Positions 29,266 to 41,146 of a DNA stretch of 64,000 nt are shown one piece after another (positions within the stretch are counted from its first letter, which is position 1; each line of letters starts with the position of its first letter). Both the position numbers and the translations under genes were made by a program. The stretch comes from Paracyclopina nana (lineage: Eukaryota > Arthropoda > Copepoda > Cyclopoida > Cyclopettidae), in assembly GCA_019096065.1 (NCBI GenBank), contig JAGUCH010000004.1, positions 8,804,001-8,868,000 on the forward strand, read 5' to 3'. Under the pieces are notes generated by a model. It saw nothing but the letters and a program-made list of their open reading frames with translations, was not told the DNA's origin and did not search any database.

Positions 29266-30951
29266 TTATTTACTGCTGCTATCAATTATGTAGGTGGCCA
29301 CAGCTTCATGAAAAGCCCACATTTCTTCAGAAGTGGGCAAAATCTGCTCCCTTGGGAGCAAGAATCCATAACGACCGGTGTCCCTCAGTTCAACACCATA
29401 AGAATAGGGAATGCCGACCTCTCCTAAAGCCCAGTCCATTGAGCCCCCGGAAGCAATGTCTGGAAAAACAAGGCCATTAAGAAAAGCAGTTGCCATATAC
29501 AAAAGCTTTGTGTTTTTTACATAGCAAGCAAGGGATGCAACCAACTTCATAGTTGGTTCCATGGACTGCCTTCAAGGCTTCATTGCCAATGTCAGCGGCT
29601 TTCAACTATAATTAAATGTCAAGTTACACAAAAAATGGCCATATGGACTTTAATAATAGTTACCAATTCAAAGTTGTTTTCTGGTTGGTCATAGCTAAAT
29701 CCCCAAGGCAAAAGGATCAGCTGGGAGAAGCTATGTTGAGAGTTGAAATACTTGACTTTGCCGTTCAATCCAAGGATGTAATCTCTCACAGCAGCACTTT
29801 CAGGCTCAGAGAAAGCAGATGGGCCATGGTAAGTATCACTGCACTTGTCATTGGATGACCCCCCCTCTACAATTGAAAATTAGGTTCAGCTTATCATAGG
29901 TACTCAATTTGGAGTGTACCATTCCAATGGAATCCATAGTTTCTGTTGGCATCAGTTCCTTTGCATCCAAAAATGGAGCCATGGTCAGCTCTTGTTTTCC
30001 TCCAAAGCCTTGTCTGTGATAAGCATTCAATTTACGCAATGCAACTATTTTGAAAATCAATTACATGTTCAATAGTGAAAGTGTAGCCATCAGGGTTGTG
30101 GGAAGGCATAAAGTACCAGTCCAGATTATCCAAGAGATTAGCATGTTTAGCTCCGTTAGCTGTGAGCTCATTGATGGCATAAGTGGTGACAGCAGGTGAG
30201 ATCCACTCTCTAGCATGAATGCCTATGAATGAAAGGGATCACATCATGAGTCTACTTGTTTTTACTCATCATCAATTACCTCCATCAATCCACACTGCAG
30301 GCTTGTTTCCACATCCTCCCTTGCACAACTTAATAATTTTCAAATCTCTGCCCTCAGAAGACTTGCCTATGACTTCAGTCTCAGCATAATCATAAGTGGC
30401 AGCGACATCATCCAAAAATGCCAAGATCTGGTATCAAACATATTATTAAATAACAGCTGTTAGGATCATTAAAAATGAACCAATTTGAACCTCATCATAA
30501 TTGTAGTAGTCATCCCAGGTCATCTTGACATTTTGCTTCCTGACTGGCTTGCTCGCTCTTTCCTCATCAATCAAGGATTGGACATTCTCAATGACAACTT
30601 CAGGGCTGAAAAGCAGGTTGAAATTGCGTTGCATCTTCTTTTGAGGAGTCATCATGATGTAGACAGGCCTGTTGAGACCAATTTCATTCCAAAAGTCCAA
30701 TTGAGGATCGTCAGCTAGCTCTGCCAAGAGCTCCAACTGAGCTTGGGTTTTAGGTACCACAGATATGACAGAGTACCTAATTTCGATATTGAAGATAATC
30801 AAAAATTGAAATGGATAGAAAATGAGACTTACCCATCGTAGGAGTCTACAGTGATATACTTGTCATGGATACCAAGAATGGCAGGGATGATTGCAACAAA
30901 GAGCAAAATGACCTTGGAGTTCATGATGGCTTCTTGAACTACTGATGTCAT
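29266..30951 (-). CDS. M14A metallocarboxypeptidase (A-type), paralogue 2
   Basis: Eight exons: 30833-30951, 30491-30776, 30280-30427, 30065-30222, 29920-30013, 29664-29866, 29521-29605, 29266-29459; 428 aa. Each exon has the same length as in the neighbouring gene (119, 286, 148, 158, 94, 203, 85, 194 nt). The signal peptide ends near residue 32 and the propeptide follows. Zinc ligands lie in [11 protein letters not shown] and SQHSFSQ, the clamp in [12 protein letters not shown], and the catalytic Glu in [13 protein letters not shown]. The specificity residue in ASGGSMDW is Met, predicting A-type preference for hydrophobic residues. An internal Met (30924) could also start translation just before the hydrophobic core; I chose the first because it aligns with paralogue 1. 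It is a likely secreted digestive zymogen from a tandem duplication. Confidence 0.92.
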
Positions 30952-33380
30952 TCTAAAGATTGCACTCACTAATATAGGCGAATATTTGATATCACGTCAT
31001 TTGAATGCCTACTTCATAGGTATTGTAAATAAGCAGATATTTGAACATTTCTTAAAGGTCATCTAGTGAAGATAAGGGACAATAAGTAGGGTAAGTAATG
31101 TACTGGATAGGCAAACTAATGAAATCGTCAGTTTGTTAATCGCACCTGAACATTTTTCTAATTGCTTAATGATCAAGCAAAATTCTTTTGTTAATATTGA
31201 GCTGATTCTGACTTGTCAAGTCTATCATCCTTTTAATGCTGGCTGTCAAACCAGCTTTCTTATTAATCCCAAAATATTTTATGACTCTCTGAATAAGTGT
31301 CAATGTTAGATGTTCACTAACATTATTTAGATCTCAAGATGATAAGTTAATTAAATTGGCCAACAGTGAAGGGAAATTTGGAAAGCAAGCGATTGAACAT
31401 TTTGGAATCATAACCATGAAAAGACAAAGCCATTTGGGAATGCAACTTTTGAGGGAGCTTTCTCTAAACCTCCAAATAATTGATTTTGTGTGACTCATTT
31501 TTGGTCATTATTATGCAATTAGAGGAGAAAGTGGTAATGCTTTAAGCATTTTAATGTTAGTACATGCCCAACTACTTCAAGTTAGTTAAATATCATAAAT
31601 GTAATTTTGAAGCATTTTTTTTTCACTACTTTTCAAGAAGCATTAAATCAGGTCACTTTAATAAAGCATGACTCAATATTTTTCAGCAGTAACCCAATCT
31701 TGAATCACTGCAAGTGGCCATTATGTGCGTGACCTTCAAAGGCCATACACACAACATGGCTTATAGCGAGGCCAATTTGGCACAGATATATAAAAATATG
31801 AGACCAATCAATGTAGTTTCGATCAACTTAAGCTCAGATACATGCAAAATACTTGTCAATTGGGTGTATAAAGTGTGTACTATCTCCGGTGGCAAAAACA
31901 TTGCATAAGTTTTTACAGGACCTTTCAGCCAATACTGTATACTTATAGCAGGTAACTTTGCCGCCGCCTCTGTCGCCATATTGGCCTTTAACTGGCCTTT
32001 ACACGCACACCTTTCACACATGTGTGTGTAAGGCCCTTCGTCAGTAGGAAGAAAGCCCTTGTCTCAATTGGAGGACATGCTAAAAGTGCCATAAAATGTG
32101 ACCTAACACTATCTTGACACGAGATTGGCAACACCTGCAGCACACAAAATTCCCTAACAATTTAGGTAAGTTCACAACTTAAGATAATGTGTCATCATGA
32201 TTTTTGGCATTGACATGTTATGTCTCAGTAGTAATAACTCCTGTTAACAAGGAACTTCAGCTGTCAATCCAATAAATTGGTTATTGACAGGAAATGGGAG
32301 AAATTACACCCTTATGCCAAATTTGCCATAAAGTGCACATTGCAAATGGGAAAGTACTTAATAGCTCCCAAGCTGCTTAAGTAAGAAAGCATGAATGCCA
32401 TGCAACCATCAACACATCATGATAATAATGAGGCTGAGAAGAACATGTTTATTGCCAAATTTGAGTCATAATGGGTTGAATAACAAGTGTTAGGTGGGCA
32501 TTCCAATTCCTCCTCAGGTTGATATTGTCCATGTATGAGCTATAGCAACACAGTCTCCATGGTAGCACATTGCACTACTACTTGAATGTATACACTGTTT
32601 AAGCTGACCTGCCTGCACACAAGCAGTAATAGCTTTCAAAAATATTTGCTTGTTGGGCAATGTTGTAACAGAGAGCTCACACATGAACTCATTGGTAAAT
32701 AGTGCAGGAGTTACTCAGACATGCAAACAGTACCAAAGATTGGCCTTGCTTTTTAGTGAGCTTTTGTTCAAGCAGACCAATCACCACAATTGGTGCTCTC
32801 TTGTGGAGTGAGGTAAGCATTTCTGTGATCAGCTACTACCACTGAAAAAGTAGGTCAATGTGTTAGTTGGGTGCCATTGGATCAATTTCTTCATCAATTA
32901 TTTAAATCACTCCCCTTTTGTCATGTCATTGGAGTGGGGAGAAAATCATTCTCTTTTGTCTCCATGAAATTGCTTTAATGGTTTTAATGTTTTTTTTAAT
33001 TTAGGATATGAGGGAAGAAAGTAATTTTTAAATGTGAGTATAATTAGAAGATCATGCTGAAATTATGCAAAATCATTTTTGGCCATTATTCCAGCTAATA
33101 AAATATTTAGCTTCCTAATTAGAGAAAAGGTCTGAGATTATGTTTTAGTTTACGTAGCCAATTTGTAAAAGGAATTTTCCTATGGAAAAAACAACATGAA
33201 TGACGAAGCATTAAACCACGATACTTACGAACGTAAAAAAGGAAAGCAAATTAACCAAGTTGGTCGATAAATCGATTGTCATTGACATTTCACCAAAAGA
33301 GTAACCATGTTACTCTCTTACTACATAAGTTAATGTACTTACTAGGAATTTCTATTAGCAGATGTATCTTGATTAGTTTC
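30952..33380. other. 2.4-kb AT-rich intergenic region, no gene seen
   Basis: No exon with family similarity or a convincing long frame was found on either strand. The only marked site is ATATTTGATATCAC at 30982-30995, 31 bp before the start of carboxypeptidase paralogue 2. Confidence 0.6.
30982..30995. promoter_or_regulatory. shared upstream 14-mer, carboxypeptidase 2
   Basis: Exact copy of ATATTTGATATCAC from 28836-28849, 31 bp upstream of the first ATG of paralogue 2. Confidence 0.35.
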
Positions 33381-34418
33381 TCATTCTTCGGTATGATTAG
33401 ATCTGGTTGCGTTTTTTCTGCTGTAGGCCAGTTTCATCAGGAAAAGGCCAAACCTGTTGACAGCTTTCATAATGAGAGCTTTCTCTTCGTCATTATAAGC
33501 AACATCCTGAGCAAAAAATTGAGAGGGAAAATAGGCAATTGAGTTAAATGGATTTCTTTAAAACTAGTGAATTTTCTACAGTACCACTCTTTGTTCAGCC
33601 AGATCTTGACAAAGTGTGTCGTACAGCTCTTTTTTATGGCGCTGACAGTAGAAAGAGTCTTCAGTGCAGACTGTCTTGATCGTCTCATGGATGTCATTGG
33701 GAGGGAGCTTGAGCAGAGCGTTGACAACCAGCAAATGAGACATGATCAGAGCAGAGTCATCGAAGGCTTCTTCGCTGTTCCTGCACTGCAGGAACCAGAT
33801 CCTGCTTTCCTGGCTCATAAACACCAGCAAATTGGCCACACTCTGAAAAAGAAGCTTGAAATGGTGATCCTTTGGGAATATCACAGATCCCAGGATTACC
33901 TGTTCAGTCCAAGAGAGCTCTGGCTCATTGGGATCCATGAGCATGAAACTTATGGTTGAGGACTCCAGGCTGCCAATGGAGTATAGCAGAGACAAGGCGT
34001 GGGCCAAAGGCTTGAACTTGTCATTGACTTCGTTCTGATTGGTGGGCTCTTCCCACATGATCCAAGAGACAACATCAGAGTCCACATTGATCTGCTTGAC
34101 AGGTCCAAACATGAGGTAAATCAGGATGGCTTGCTGATCTACATTGGAGGTGTAACGGGTCAAGATCATGGACAGCCATTTTCCCCTCAATTTTGAGTCC
34201 GGGTTGTCACAATGATCCATGAGTTGGTTCAAAACGTTTCGAACCGAGAGCTCAAGCTCCACATCTTCGCCAAACGCGTATTGGCCGCCGAAGAACTTGT
34301 CAATCTGCGCCTTGAGATCGTGCAAAGTTTCCACTTCACTAATTTTGAGAGCAAATGATCGCTCAAGATTGGATTCCACGGATTTGGGAGGATTCTCATT
34401 GGCCGAAATCGACGCCAT
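33381..34418 (-). CDS. unidentified helical protein
   Basis: Exon 1 is 33585-34418 and exon 2 is 33381-33506, giving 319 aa. The intron is 78 bp; a donor one codon upstream is also possible. The protein is rich in Leu and predicted helix throughout, with paired helices reminiscent of ARM/HEAT folds (for example VRNVLNQLMDHC, LAHALSLLYSIG, LLFQSVANLLVFM). No signal peptide, catalytic motif or zinc site is seen. I do not recognise the family. It starts at MASISANENPPK; the triplet in front in frame is not ATG. It shares a 385-bp divergent promoter region with the KIF17 gene, which may mean co-expression, but that is only inference. Confidence 0.7.
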
Positions 34419-34803
34419 TTTCACAGTTGGTTTTGTTTTGACGCGGCCGCACCGGAAACTGAGACAAACTATTTTCCGCGAAATCGCCGCGCGTCGCTGT
34501 CCAACAAATTTAGGGTGTTTTTAAGTAGTAGAAAATTGAATTTGCCATTCAGATTTACCATGTAAAATGTGCATCGGTAAAATGAAAAAATGCACTTCCA
34601 ATCTATGGATTCTAAGTATTTAAAAAAAGCTGCAATTTCGCCAAAAAGGCGTGTTTTAAAAGCTCGAGGCAATTCGATCTTGCATTTGCACAACATCAAC
34701 AAAGCCAATGAGTTGAAGCCAGATTTTCTTTTTCTTTTTTTAGAACAATGGCTGTGTTTTCGGTGATGAAGGCCAGCACGCGATTTTGAAAGGCTTATCC
34801 AAG
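34419..34803. promoter_or_regulatory. bidirectional promoter region
   Basis: 385 bp separate the divergent start codons of the unidentified helical protein and KIF17. It contains TTTGACGCGGCCGC near 34437. A 13-codon upstream reading frame (34748-34789) precedes the KIF17 start, if the transcript begins to its left. Confidence 0.5.
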
Positions 34804-37800
34804 ATGGTTGCGGAGGCTGTCAAGGTCATTGTCCGCTGTCGTCCGATGAACACAAGGGAAAAAGATCTCAAATGCAAGGTATGATGATGTGACATGAAAT
34901 GTCGTGACTGAATTTTACATGAGACTGTTTCAGCCCTGTGTGTTTATGGACCAAAAGCTGCTTCAATGCTCGATAGTCAATGTCAATGACCCATCGGCAT
35001 TGCCCAAATCGTTCACCTTCGATGGTGTCTACTACACAGACTCGACCACGGAGCAAATCTACAATGAGATCGCCTACCCTTTGGTCGAGGGAGTTCTGGA
35101 GGGCTACAATGGCACAGTGTTTGCCTATGGACAGACAGGTTGTGGCAAGTCCTTTTCAATGCAAGGCATCCAGGATCCTCCAAGCCAAAGGGGCATCATT
35201 CCCCGCTCCTTCGAGCACATTTTCGAGGCCATTGACGCGAGCGAAAACATGAAGTACCTAGTGCATGCATCCTATCTGGAGATCTACAACGAGGAAATCC
35301 GTGATTTGCTCGGGCCTGATGTCAAGAAAAGGCTGGACCTGAAGGAGCATCCGGATCTGGGAGTCTATGTTCCAGGTACTTGGCCAAATCACGTGGCTTA
35401 ATAACATGCTATGCGTATATACCACAATAATAATAATATTGAAGGTCATGTGGAAAACAGGTGCATGTGTCCTTGAATGGTATTAATAATTTGTCCAAGA
35501 GAAAGCCACTGTATTGCAGTCACAGTTGATTGATTGTTTTTTTTTCCAGACATTTCTCTTCATCCTGTGCACAACACAGCAACCTGTGAAGCTCTCATGG
35601 AGAGAGGATGGAAGAATCGGGCCACTGGTGCCACCCTTATGAATGCAGACTCCTCCAGGTCACACTCCATTTTCACCATCAACATTGAAATGATGCCAAC
35701 CTCTGGGTCAGATCAGCACATCCGGAAGGGCAAGCTCAACCTGGTGGACTTGGCCGGGTCTGAGAGGCAGGCCAAGACTCAAGCATCTGGAGACAGGCTA
35801 AAGGAGGCCACTAAAATCAACTTGTCCTTGTCAGCATTGGGCAATGTCATTTCTGCCCTCGTGGATGGAAAGTCCAAGCATATTCCCTACAGGGATTCCA
35901 AGCTGACCAGACTGCTCCAGGATTCCTTGGGGGGCAATACCAAAACAATGATGGTGGCTTGCTTGTCCCCAGCTGACAACAACTATGATGAAACCATCAG
36001 TACTTTGAGATATGCCAATCGTGCCAAAAACATCAAGAACAAGCCAAAGATCAATGAAGATCCCAAAGATGCCATGCTCAGGGAATACCAGGATGAGATC
36101 CAAAAGCTCAAGGCCATGCTTGAAAACCAGGATGGAGTTGGTGGAGGTAAATGAATTATAACCATTTTAAATATGACAGCTTTTCAATTTTAAGAAATTA
36201 CTGTATCATTATTATAGATCTGTCATTGAACGGTAAGCCTTGCAAAAGGATAATTATTAGGAATTTAGTTTTTTTTTAAAAAAAAAGAGTCTCTTAACTT
36301 CGATCTTCGAAATCTGAATCATTATTTTAGACCCCCTGGTAAAATATTCATTCAATGATGGTAAGCAATTTGTAGATTTCGAATTTCGAGTCCTCTTTTC
36401 TTGGATCTATTTTGTATATAATCTTAACTTTCGAGTGCGAAATATGTAACCGCGTGGAGTCTTGCCGCCGGTACCGCCTACGCATAGGTTCTACGCAGCT
36501 ACTATTTTTCATATCAGGTTTTTCATCTGGTTTTTTTGTGCATTATACTGTGGCATGCCCTTCATTACTTAGAAGAATTCTTCCTTCATTTTCATTTTTT
36601 ATTGGTGCCAATTACTACGGGTCTAACTATGAGCTCTTTTTAGGTGTCAATGAGGCTTTGTTGGAAGAGGAGCGAAATCGGATGAGAAGTGAGTACGAGG
36701 CTGAAATGATTGAAATGCGCAAGAAAATGGAGGCCGAGAAGCAGACCAAGGCTCAAATGCAGGTGGAAATTGAGGCCATGAAAAGAGAATATGAGGACAA
36801 GCTCAAGTCTTTGGAAGAACGGTCCAAGACTGCCAATGGCCTCAGGAGGAGCCACAGCATTGATGAGCAAGGCAATGTGGTGGTCACTGGTCCAGATGCT
36901 TCTTCACCACCAGAGATCCTGGTCCAAAAGAAGGAGATGAGTGTGGATCAGCAGCTAGCCATGGAAAAGTATGGTCTTTAGTAGCAAAACAATAGATTTT
37001 AATATTTTAAATTTCCAGGTTGAAAAAGCTTCAGGAAGAGTTGATTGATGGTGGCAAAAGAGCTGGTGACAAGAACCTCAAGGAGAGGAGAAAGCAGAAA
37101 AAGAAGGCGGCCGAGGGCAGAATTAAGGCCCTTGGTGAAGCTCTTGGCCATGTGGATGATGAGGATGGAGTTCTCATCAAAGTCTATGATGACATTCAAG
37201 AGGAGCTGCGCATCAAAACTGAGGCTCTCAAGCAAACCAAGCAGAGAGTGAAAGCCTTGAATGCTGAAATTGTTGACCTTCAGCAGGAGTTTGAGGACGA
37301 CCGGACTGACTACTTGGACACAATTAGAAAGCAGGACCAAACCCTCAAATTATTGCAGCAAATCCTCGAGAAAATTGCCCCTACAATCAGAAAAGATTGT
37401 AATTACAGGTAAAAAAGCTGGATATTCTATAGACTACCGCGTGGAGTCTATCCGCTGTTGCCGGCAACGCGCAGGTTCTACGCAGTCGCTTTAAAAAAAT
37501 ATAAGCGCGCGTTGTTCAAAGCTTTTTGAATCTTTTCCAGCAACATTGAGAAAATCAAACAAGAAGCAATATGGAATGATGAGAGCCAAAGATGGCGGAT
37601 TCCAGACCTTGTCATGCAAAAGACCAAACTCCCACCTGCAGCAGGTAAAAGAGATCTAATAGAACCAAGTCTTTTCAAATGTCAAAAATTAAGAGGATAT
37701 GCTAGAAATTTTAAACTTGTAATGTTCAAGGGTTAGGGGTGTCTCAAAACCTGGCTTCCAGTTTCAACACCCAACTTCAAGTTGATGCAAATAACAGGGT

Positions 37801-39974
37801 GACCTCAAAAACTGCACCCGCCAGACTTGAGGGCGCCGAGGATGATGACGATGATCATTCTGAAAATAATGCCCTCTTTAAGGTTACTTGGATGCAACCA
37901 ACTTACTTTTTTGAATTGCACTTTTCAAACAACATCAGTTTAGTAGTAGTAATATTCTTCCCTTTTTCCCTATCTTTCACCAATTATCTTAAGAAAACTG
38001 AGAGGTTACCTTGATGTCAATTTTGCTGTGGGCGGGGCTTTTTAATTGCAATTTGCAATTTGTTCATCAAAAATATCCTCATCGTTTTGTAGGATCAAAA
38101 ATCAATGGTGGCAACGAGTACTTGTCTGACCTTGAACTAGATCCTGAACCTGACCAACCTGAAGATGTCCACGTTATTTTGCAACAGGTTCCTCCTTAAG
38201 ATATTTTTAAATTGCACCCTGTACTACAATGCAGAGTCTGATCTGGAAAAAATAGTATCTTTCATTCTAGAGAGGTCTCGAAATGAAGCATTTTTTTTCA
38301 ATTCTAATAAAAGACATATTTTGTAAATCCAAGAAAATGACAAGGAGTAAAATAGCAAAAGAAATCAAAATTTACTTTTTTATAGAAATTGGAGTGAAAC
38401 ATCTTTTAACTTATTAACTTGAACAGAACCTGAATTTTCAAAAGCTTGAATTATGTTTCAAAACCCTGATGAAAATGATTTTAATGTACGCAGTTTAATA
38501 AGCATAAAATGGGTGAAGCCACTTTTTTCGCATCAGACTCTAGAAAGCACAACTCAACTTAACTGTTGTTATACTGCTACTGCACATATAATGTTTATGC
38601 TCTTTTTTGCAATATATACCAAAAATGTTGTCCTTTTTTGCAATATTGTTAAGAAGGGGAAAATCAAGGCATCCTCTCATATTGTTCAATTGTGTGCTAC
38701 AACATCACCCTTAAATCTGCTATCATGCTTTTAAGAGAGCACTTTTCATAGCACTTGAGGAAAAAGAAGCCAAATTGACATGTTATTAATTGTATTCTTC
38801 CCTTTTCAGAAGTTGGCTAAAAGTGAGGAAGAGGATGTGGTTGGCACTTATTTCAAGCCCATCAGAGCCTCAAAATTGGTGGCTCAAGCCCAAGAGACTC
38901 AGAGAGGTAAAAAAGCAAGTAGTCAAAGAATAGAATTTCCAATTTTCAATCTTGACTTGGGATTAGTTTGGTCCAACCCCAATTTTTCAAGCTCTGGTGG
39001 AGTCCAATGGGAATCTTTTGCTACCAAGCATCAGTTTCCAAGAGCTGGTAATTGATCACTTTTGCCCCCATCCCTGTACAAAAAAATCCCCATTTTGTGT
39101 TCATCCAGTCTGGTTTTGCTGAATGCACCATTTTTAAATTAAATCATTAGTAGTATATTTTCTAAATATTTTTCCAGCTTCAAATGGTTCCAAGCAGCTG
39201 ACAAGTACCAATCTTGGAGGCAATTCCAACTTGAGCTCTTCCTTCAATTCTGGCTTGAACACTTTTGGCCTGAACAACTCCTATGGAAACACAGCAAATA
39301 GCAATGGTCATTCAAACAATGGAGGAGGAGGTGGAAGCCTTCATAATAGTCCTCAATTCAATAGCACGAATAATTTTCACCCCAGAAAAGAGCTACCAGC
39401 TTGGTTAGGTAAAAAATCCATTTCTAGAGTCTGACCCCAACAAAATGGCACTCACTATTTTTATTATCATTTTGCATATATGGAGCTAGGGTAGTTTCAA
39501 ACCCTTTATTTCATCCTTTTTATGGGTGCTTTTCTTAATAGTTTATATATTTAACCTGCAAAATGGCTTTTAAAAAATATATGTTGGAGTTTTCAAGCAA
39601 AACTTGCTATTAAAATAGTTTTTTTTTGTTATTTCTGTTTTCTTTTAACGTTTTGTTGATGCTTTATAACTGGTTAATCAAGAAAAACATTCCAATTATG
39701 TTTGCATTGTATTGGAAAGTATTTTATTGTTAAACTTTTTTAAGGGAGAATTTGTGCCATTTTTTCGGATCACACTCCATTTTCCAATTAAAATTCTTGT
39801 ATGATTTTCATGTTGGCATTTTGCTCAATAGGAGGTGGCTCTTACTCAACTGATCTGGTGAGAAAGCCCACAAGGCTGGAAGCTTTGCCCACAATGGACA
39901 AAAAGGTGGGGATGCAGCATGGAAACTCGCGAAAACGCAGCGGTCCAATCCTCAACACCATGGGCACTTTTTGA
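34804..39974 (+). CDS. KIF17: kinesin-2 motor of the KIF17/OSM-3 type
   Basis: Core exons are 34804-34878, 34934-35375, 35550-36146, 36644-36968, 37019-37408, 37541-37644, 37737-37882, 38810-38906, 39178-39408 and 39832-39974, giving 849 aa in frame. The motor domain (about 1-340) starts [13 protein letters not shown], with P-loop GQTGCGKS, switch I NADSSRSH, switch [10 protein letters not shown] and the neck after [12 protein letters not shown]. Coiled coils follow. The tail block [17 protein letters not shown] through IRKDCNY and WRIPDL matches KIF17. The last 120 residues are Ser/Asn/Gly-rich and end in a basic segment. This homodimeric kinesin-2 moves cargo towards microtubule plus ends, especially in cilia and dendrites. 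Candidate extra exons (36218-36232, 36331-36360, 38093-38187) are treated separately. The Cys in the P-loop (usually Ser) is a mild variant. Confidence 0.9.
36218..36232 (+). other. candidate 15-nt microexon in KIF17
   Basis: ATCTGTCATTGAACG is flanked by attatag and gtaagcc. It keeps phase 1 and would insert five residues (reading DLSLN plus the split Gly) between the neck and the coiled coil. Confidence 0.35.
36331..36360 (+). other. candidate 30-nt microexon in KIF17
   Basis: A 30-nt open segment is flanked by attattttag and gtaagcaat. It keeps phase 1 and would insert ten residues ([10 protein letters not shown] plus the split Gly) at the same place as the 15-nt candidate. Confidence 0.35.
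38093..38187 (+). other. candidate alternative exon of KIF17
   Basis: A 95-nt segment is flanked by cgttttgtag and gttcctcc. One frame reads an acidic peptide including [19 protein letters not shown], which looks coding. Its phase does not match the preceding exon (needs 1 leftover base, gets 0), so inclusion would stop translation. The core transcript is in frame without it. Confidence 0.35.
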
Positions 39975-40113
39975 TGATGTGTCTCGAAGAAATGGTTCTG
40001 TGATATAAAAGAATGTGTTACCTTTTGAAGATGCAAAAAATCAGAGCATTGCACGTGATGTCAATCATATAGTTTTCATTGATTTTATTATTATTATTAT
40101 TATTGTAGCAGAA

Positions 40114-41146
40114 ATGAATAAAACACGCCTACCTAATCCCCCAGTTTTGAATAATTCAAATCCGAATTTCTCAAGATTGTCAGTCGTAATCGATCTGTCC
40201 GCGAAGATGGAGGTGCTCTACAATCAATATCACCCAACACCTGCCTCAGGTGCGTTTAATTACGCGTATTACACCTGCCCAGCAGACCAGTACTGGCCTA
40301 GTGGATATGGGACCATAGAAAGCCAATTAATTGCGCATCCTCAAGAAATCTCGGGAAATGAGGTGAGTCACTGCAACAAATCGGGCGTTTCGCGGAATTT
40401 TTGCTCCGCTCCTCTGACAGCTTCCATAAAGTATCAATAACCATAAGACACGTGCACAATGGGCCATTGTTGCGCAAAGTTGTCCAGGTGTGGTCATTTC
40501 GAGGATTTTTCCCAAGAAAATGCTACCAGGTGCCAATAATAATAATGACCAGACCATTCCACTGTTGATTTATGGTCAATGAGCAAACACGTGTAGAATT
40601 CTGCTAAAAGGATTAATTTTCTTTGCGCAGGCATTATTTGATGGTGACAGTGCTGAAAAGAAGCCTTTGCAGGAGCTGCAGAAATCCATGACTCATTTTG
40701 CCCCATGCTTGGCCTCATTTGACTCCATTTTGACCTCGGTCATTGATGCACAGCCCAAAAAAACCAAATTTGAGGAAAGTGCCAAAAAATCCACCGCAGT
40801 GCCAATCAGGTCAAAAGGAAGGAAATTTGCCTGCCATTTCACAGGTGATTGAAAAAAAAATACATATCAGGATATAATGGATACAATTTCAATTTGTTAT
40901 ATAGGGTGTGACAAAAGCTATACGAAAAGCTCGCATTTGAAGGCTCATATAAGGTCTCACACTGGAGAGAGGCCTTTTTCCTGCAACTTTTGCCCCTGGA
41001 GCTTTTCCAGGGCAGATGAGCTGACCAGACACATGAGGAGACACACTGGAGACAAGCCCTTCTCATGTGGAATTTGCGCGAGGACTTTTGCCAGATCGGA
41101 TCACTTGGCAGCCCACCAAAAAAGACACTACACAAATGCCACATAA
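40114..41146 (+). CDS. KLF-type three-zinc-finger transcription factor
   Basis: Exons 40114-40362, 40631-40844 and 40905-41146 give 234 aa. The C-terminal 80 residues hold three C2H2 fingers joined by TGERPF and TGDKPF linkers. The first finger has the long C-X4-C spacing ([19 protein letters not shown]) and the last two have the shorter one. The finger order, linkers and the intron inside finger 1 are typical of the Krüppel-like factor family, whose members bind GC/CACCC boxes. The N-terminal 150 residues show no clear domain. It starts at [10 protein letters not shown], but a pyrimidine-poor (att)n tract ending in gtag precedes it, so an upstream exon is possible; Met at 40207 is an alternative start. 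The specific KLF subtype is not resolved. It begins only 140 bp after the KIF17 stop. Confidence 0.85.

Noticed and set aside
31714-32021. Overlapping short frames on both strands in the 31-33 kb spacer
   Set aside because: Composition is that of AT-rich noncoding DNA and no splice-consistent extension was found.
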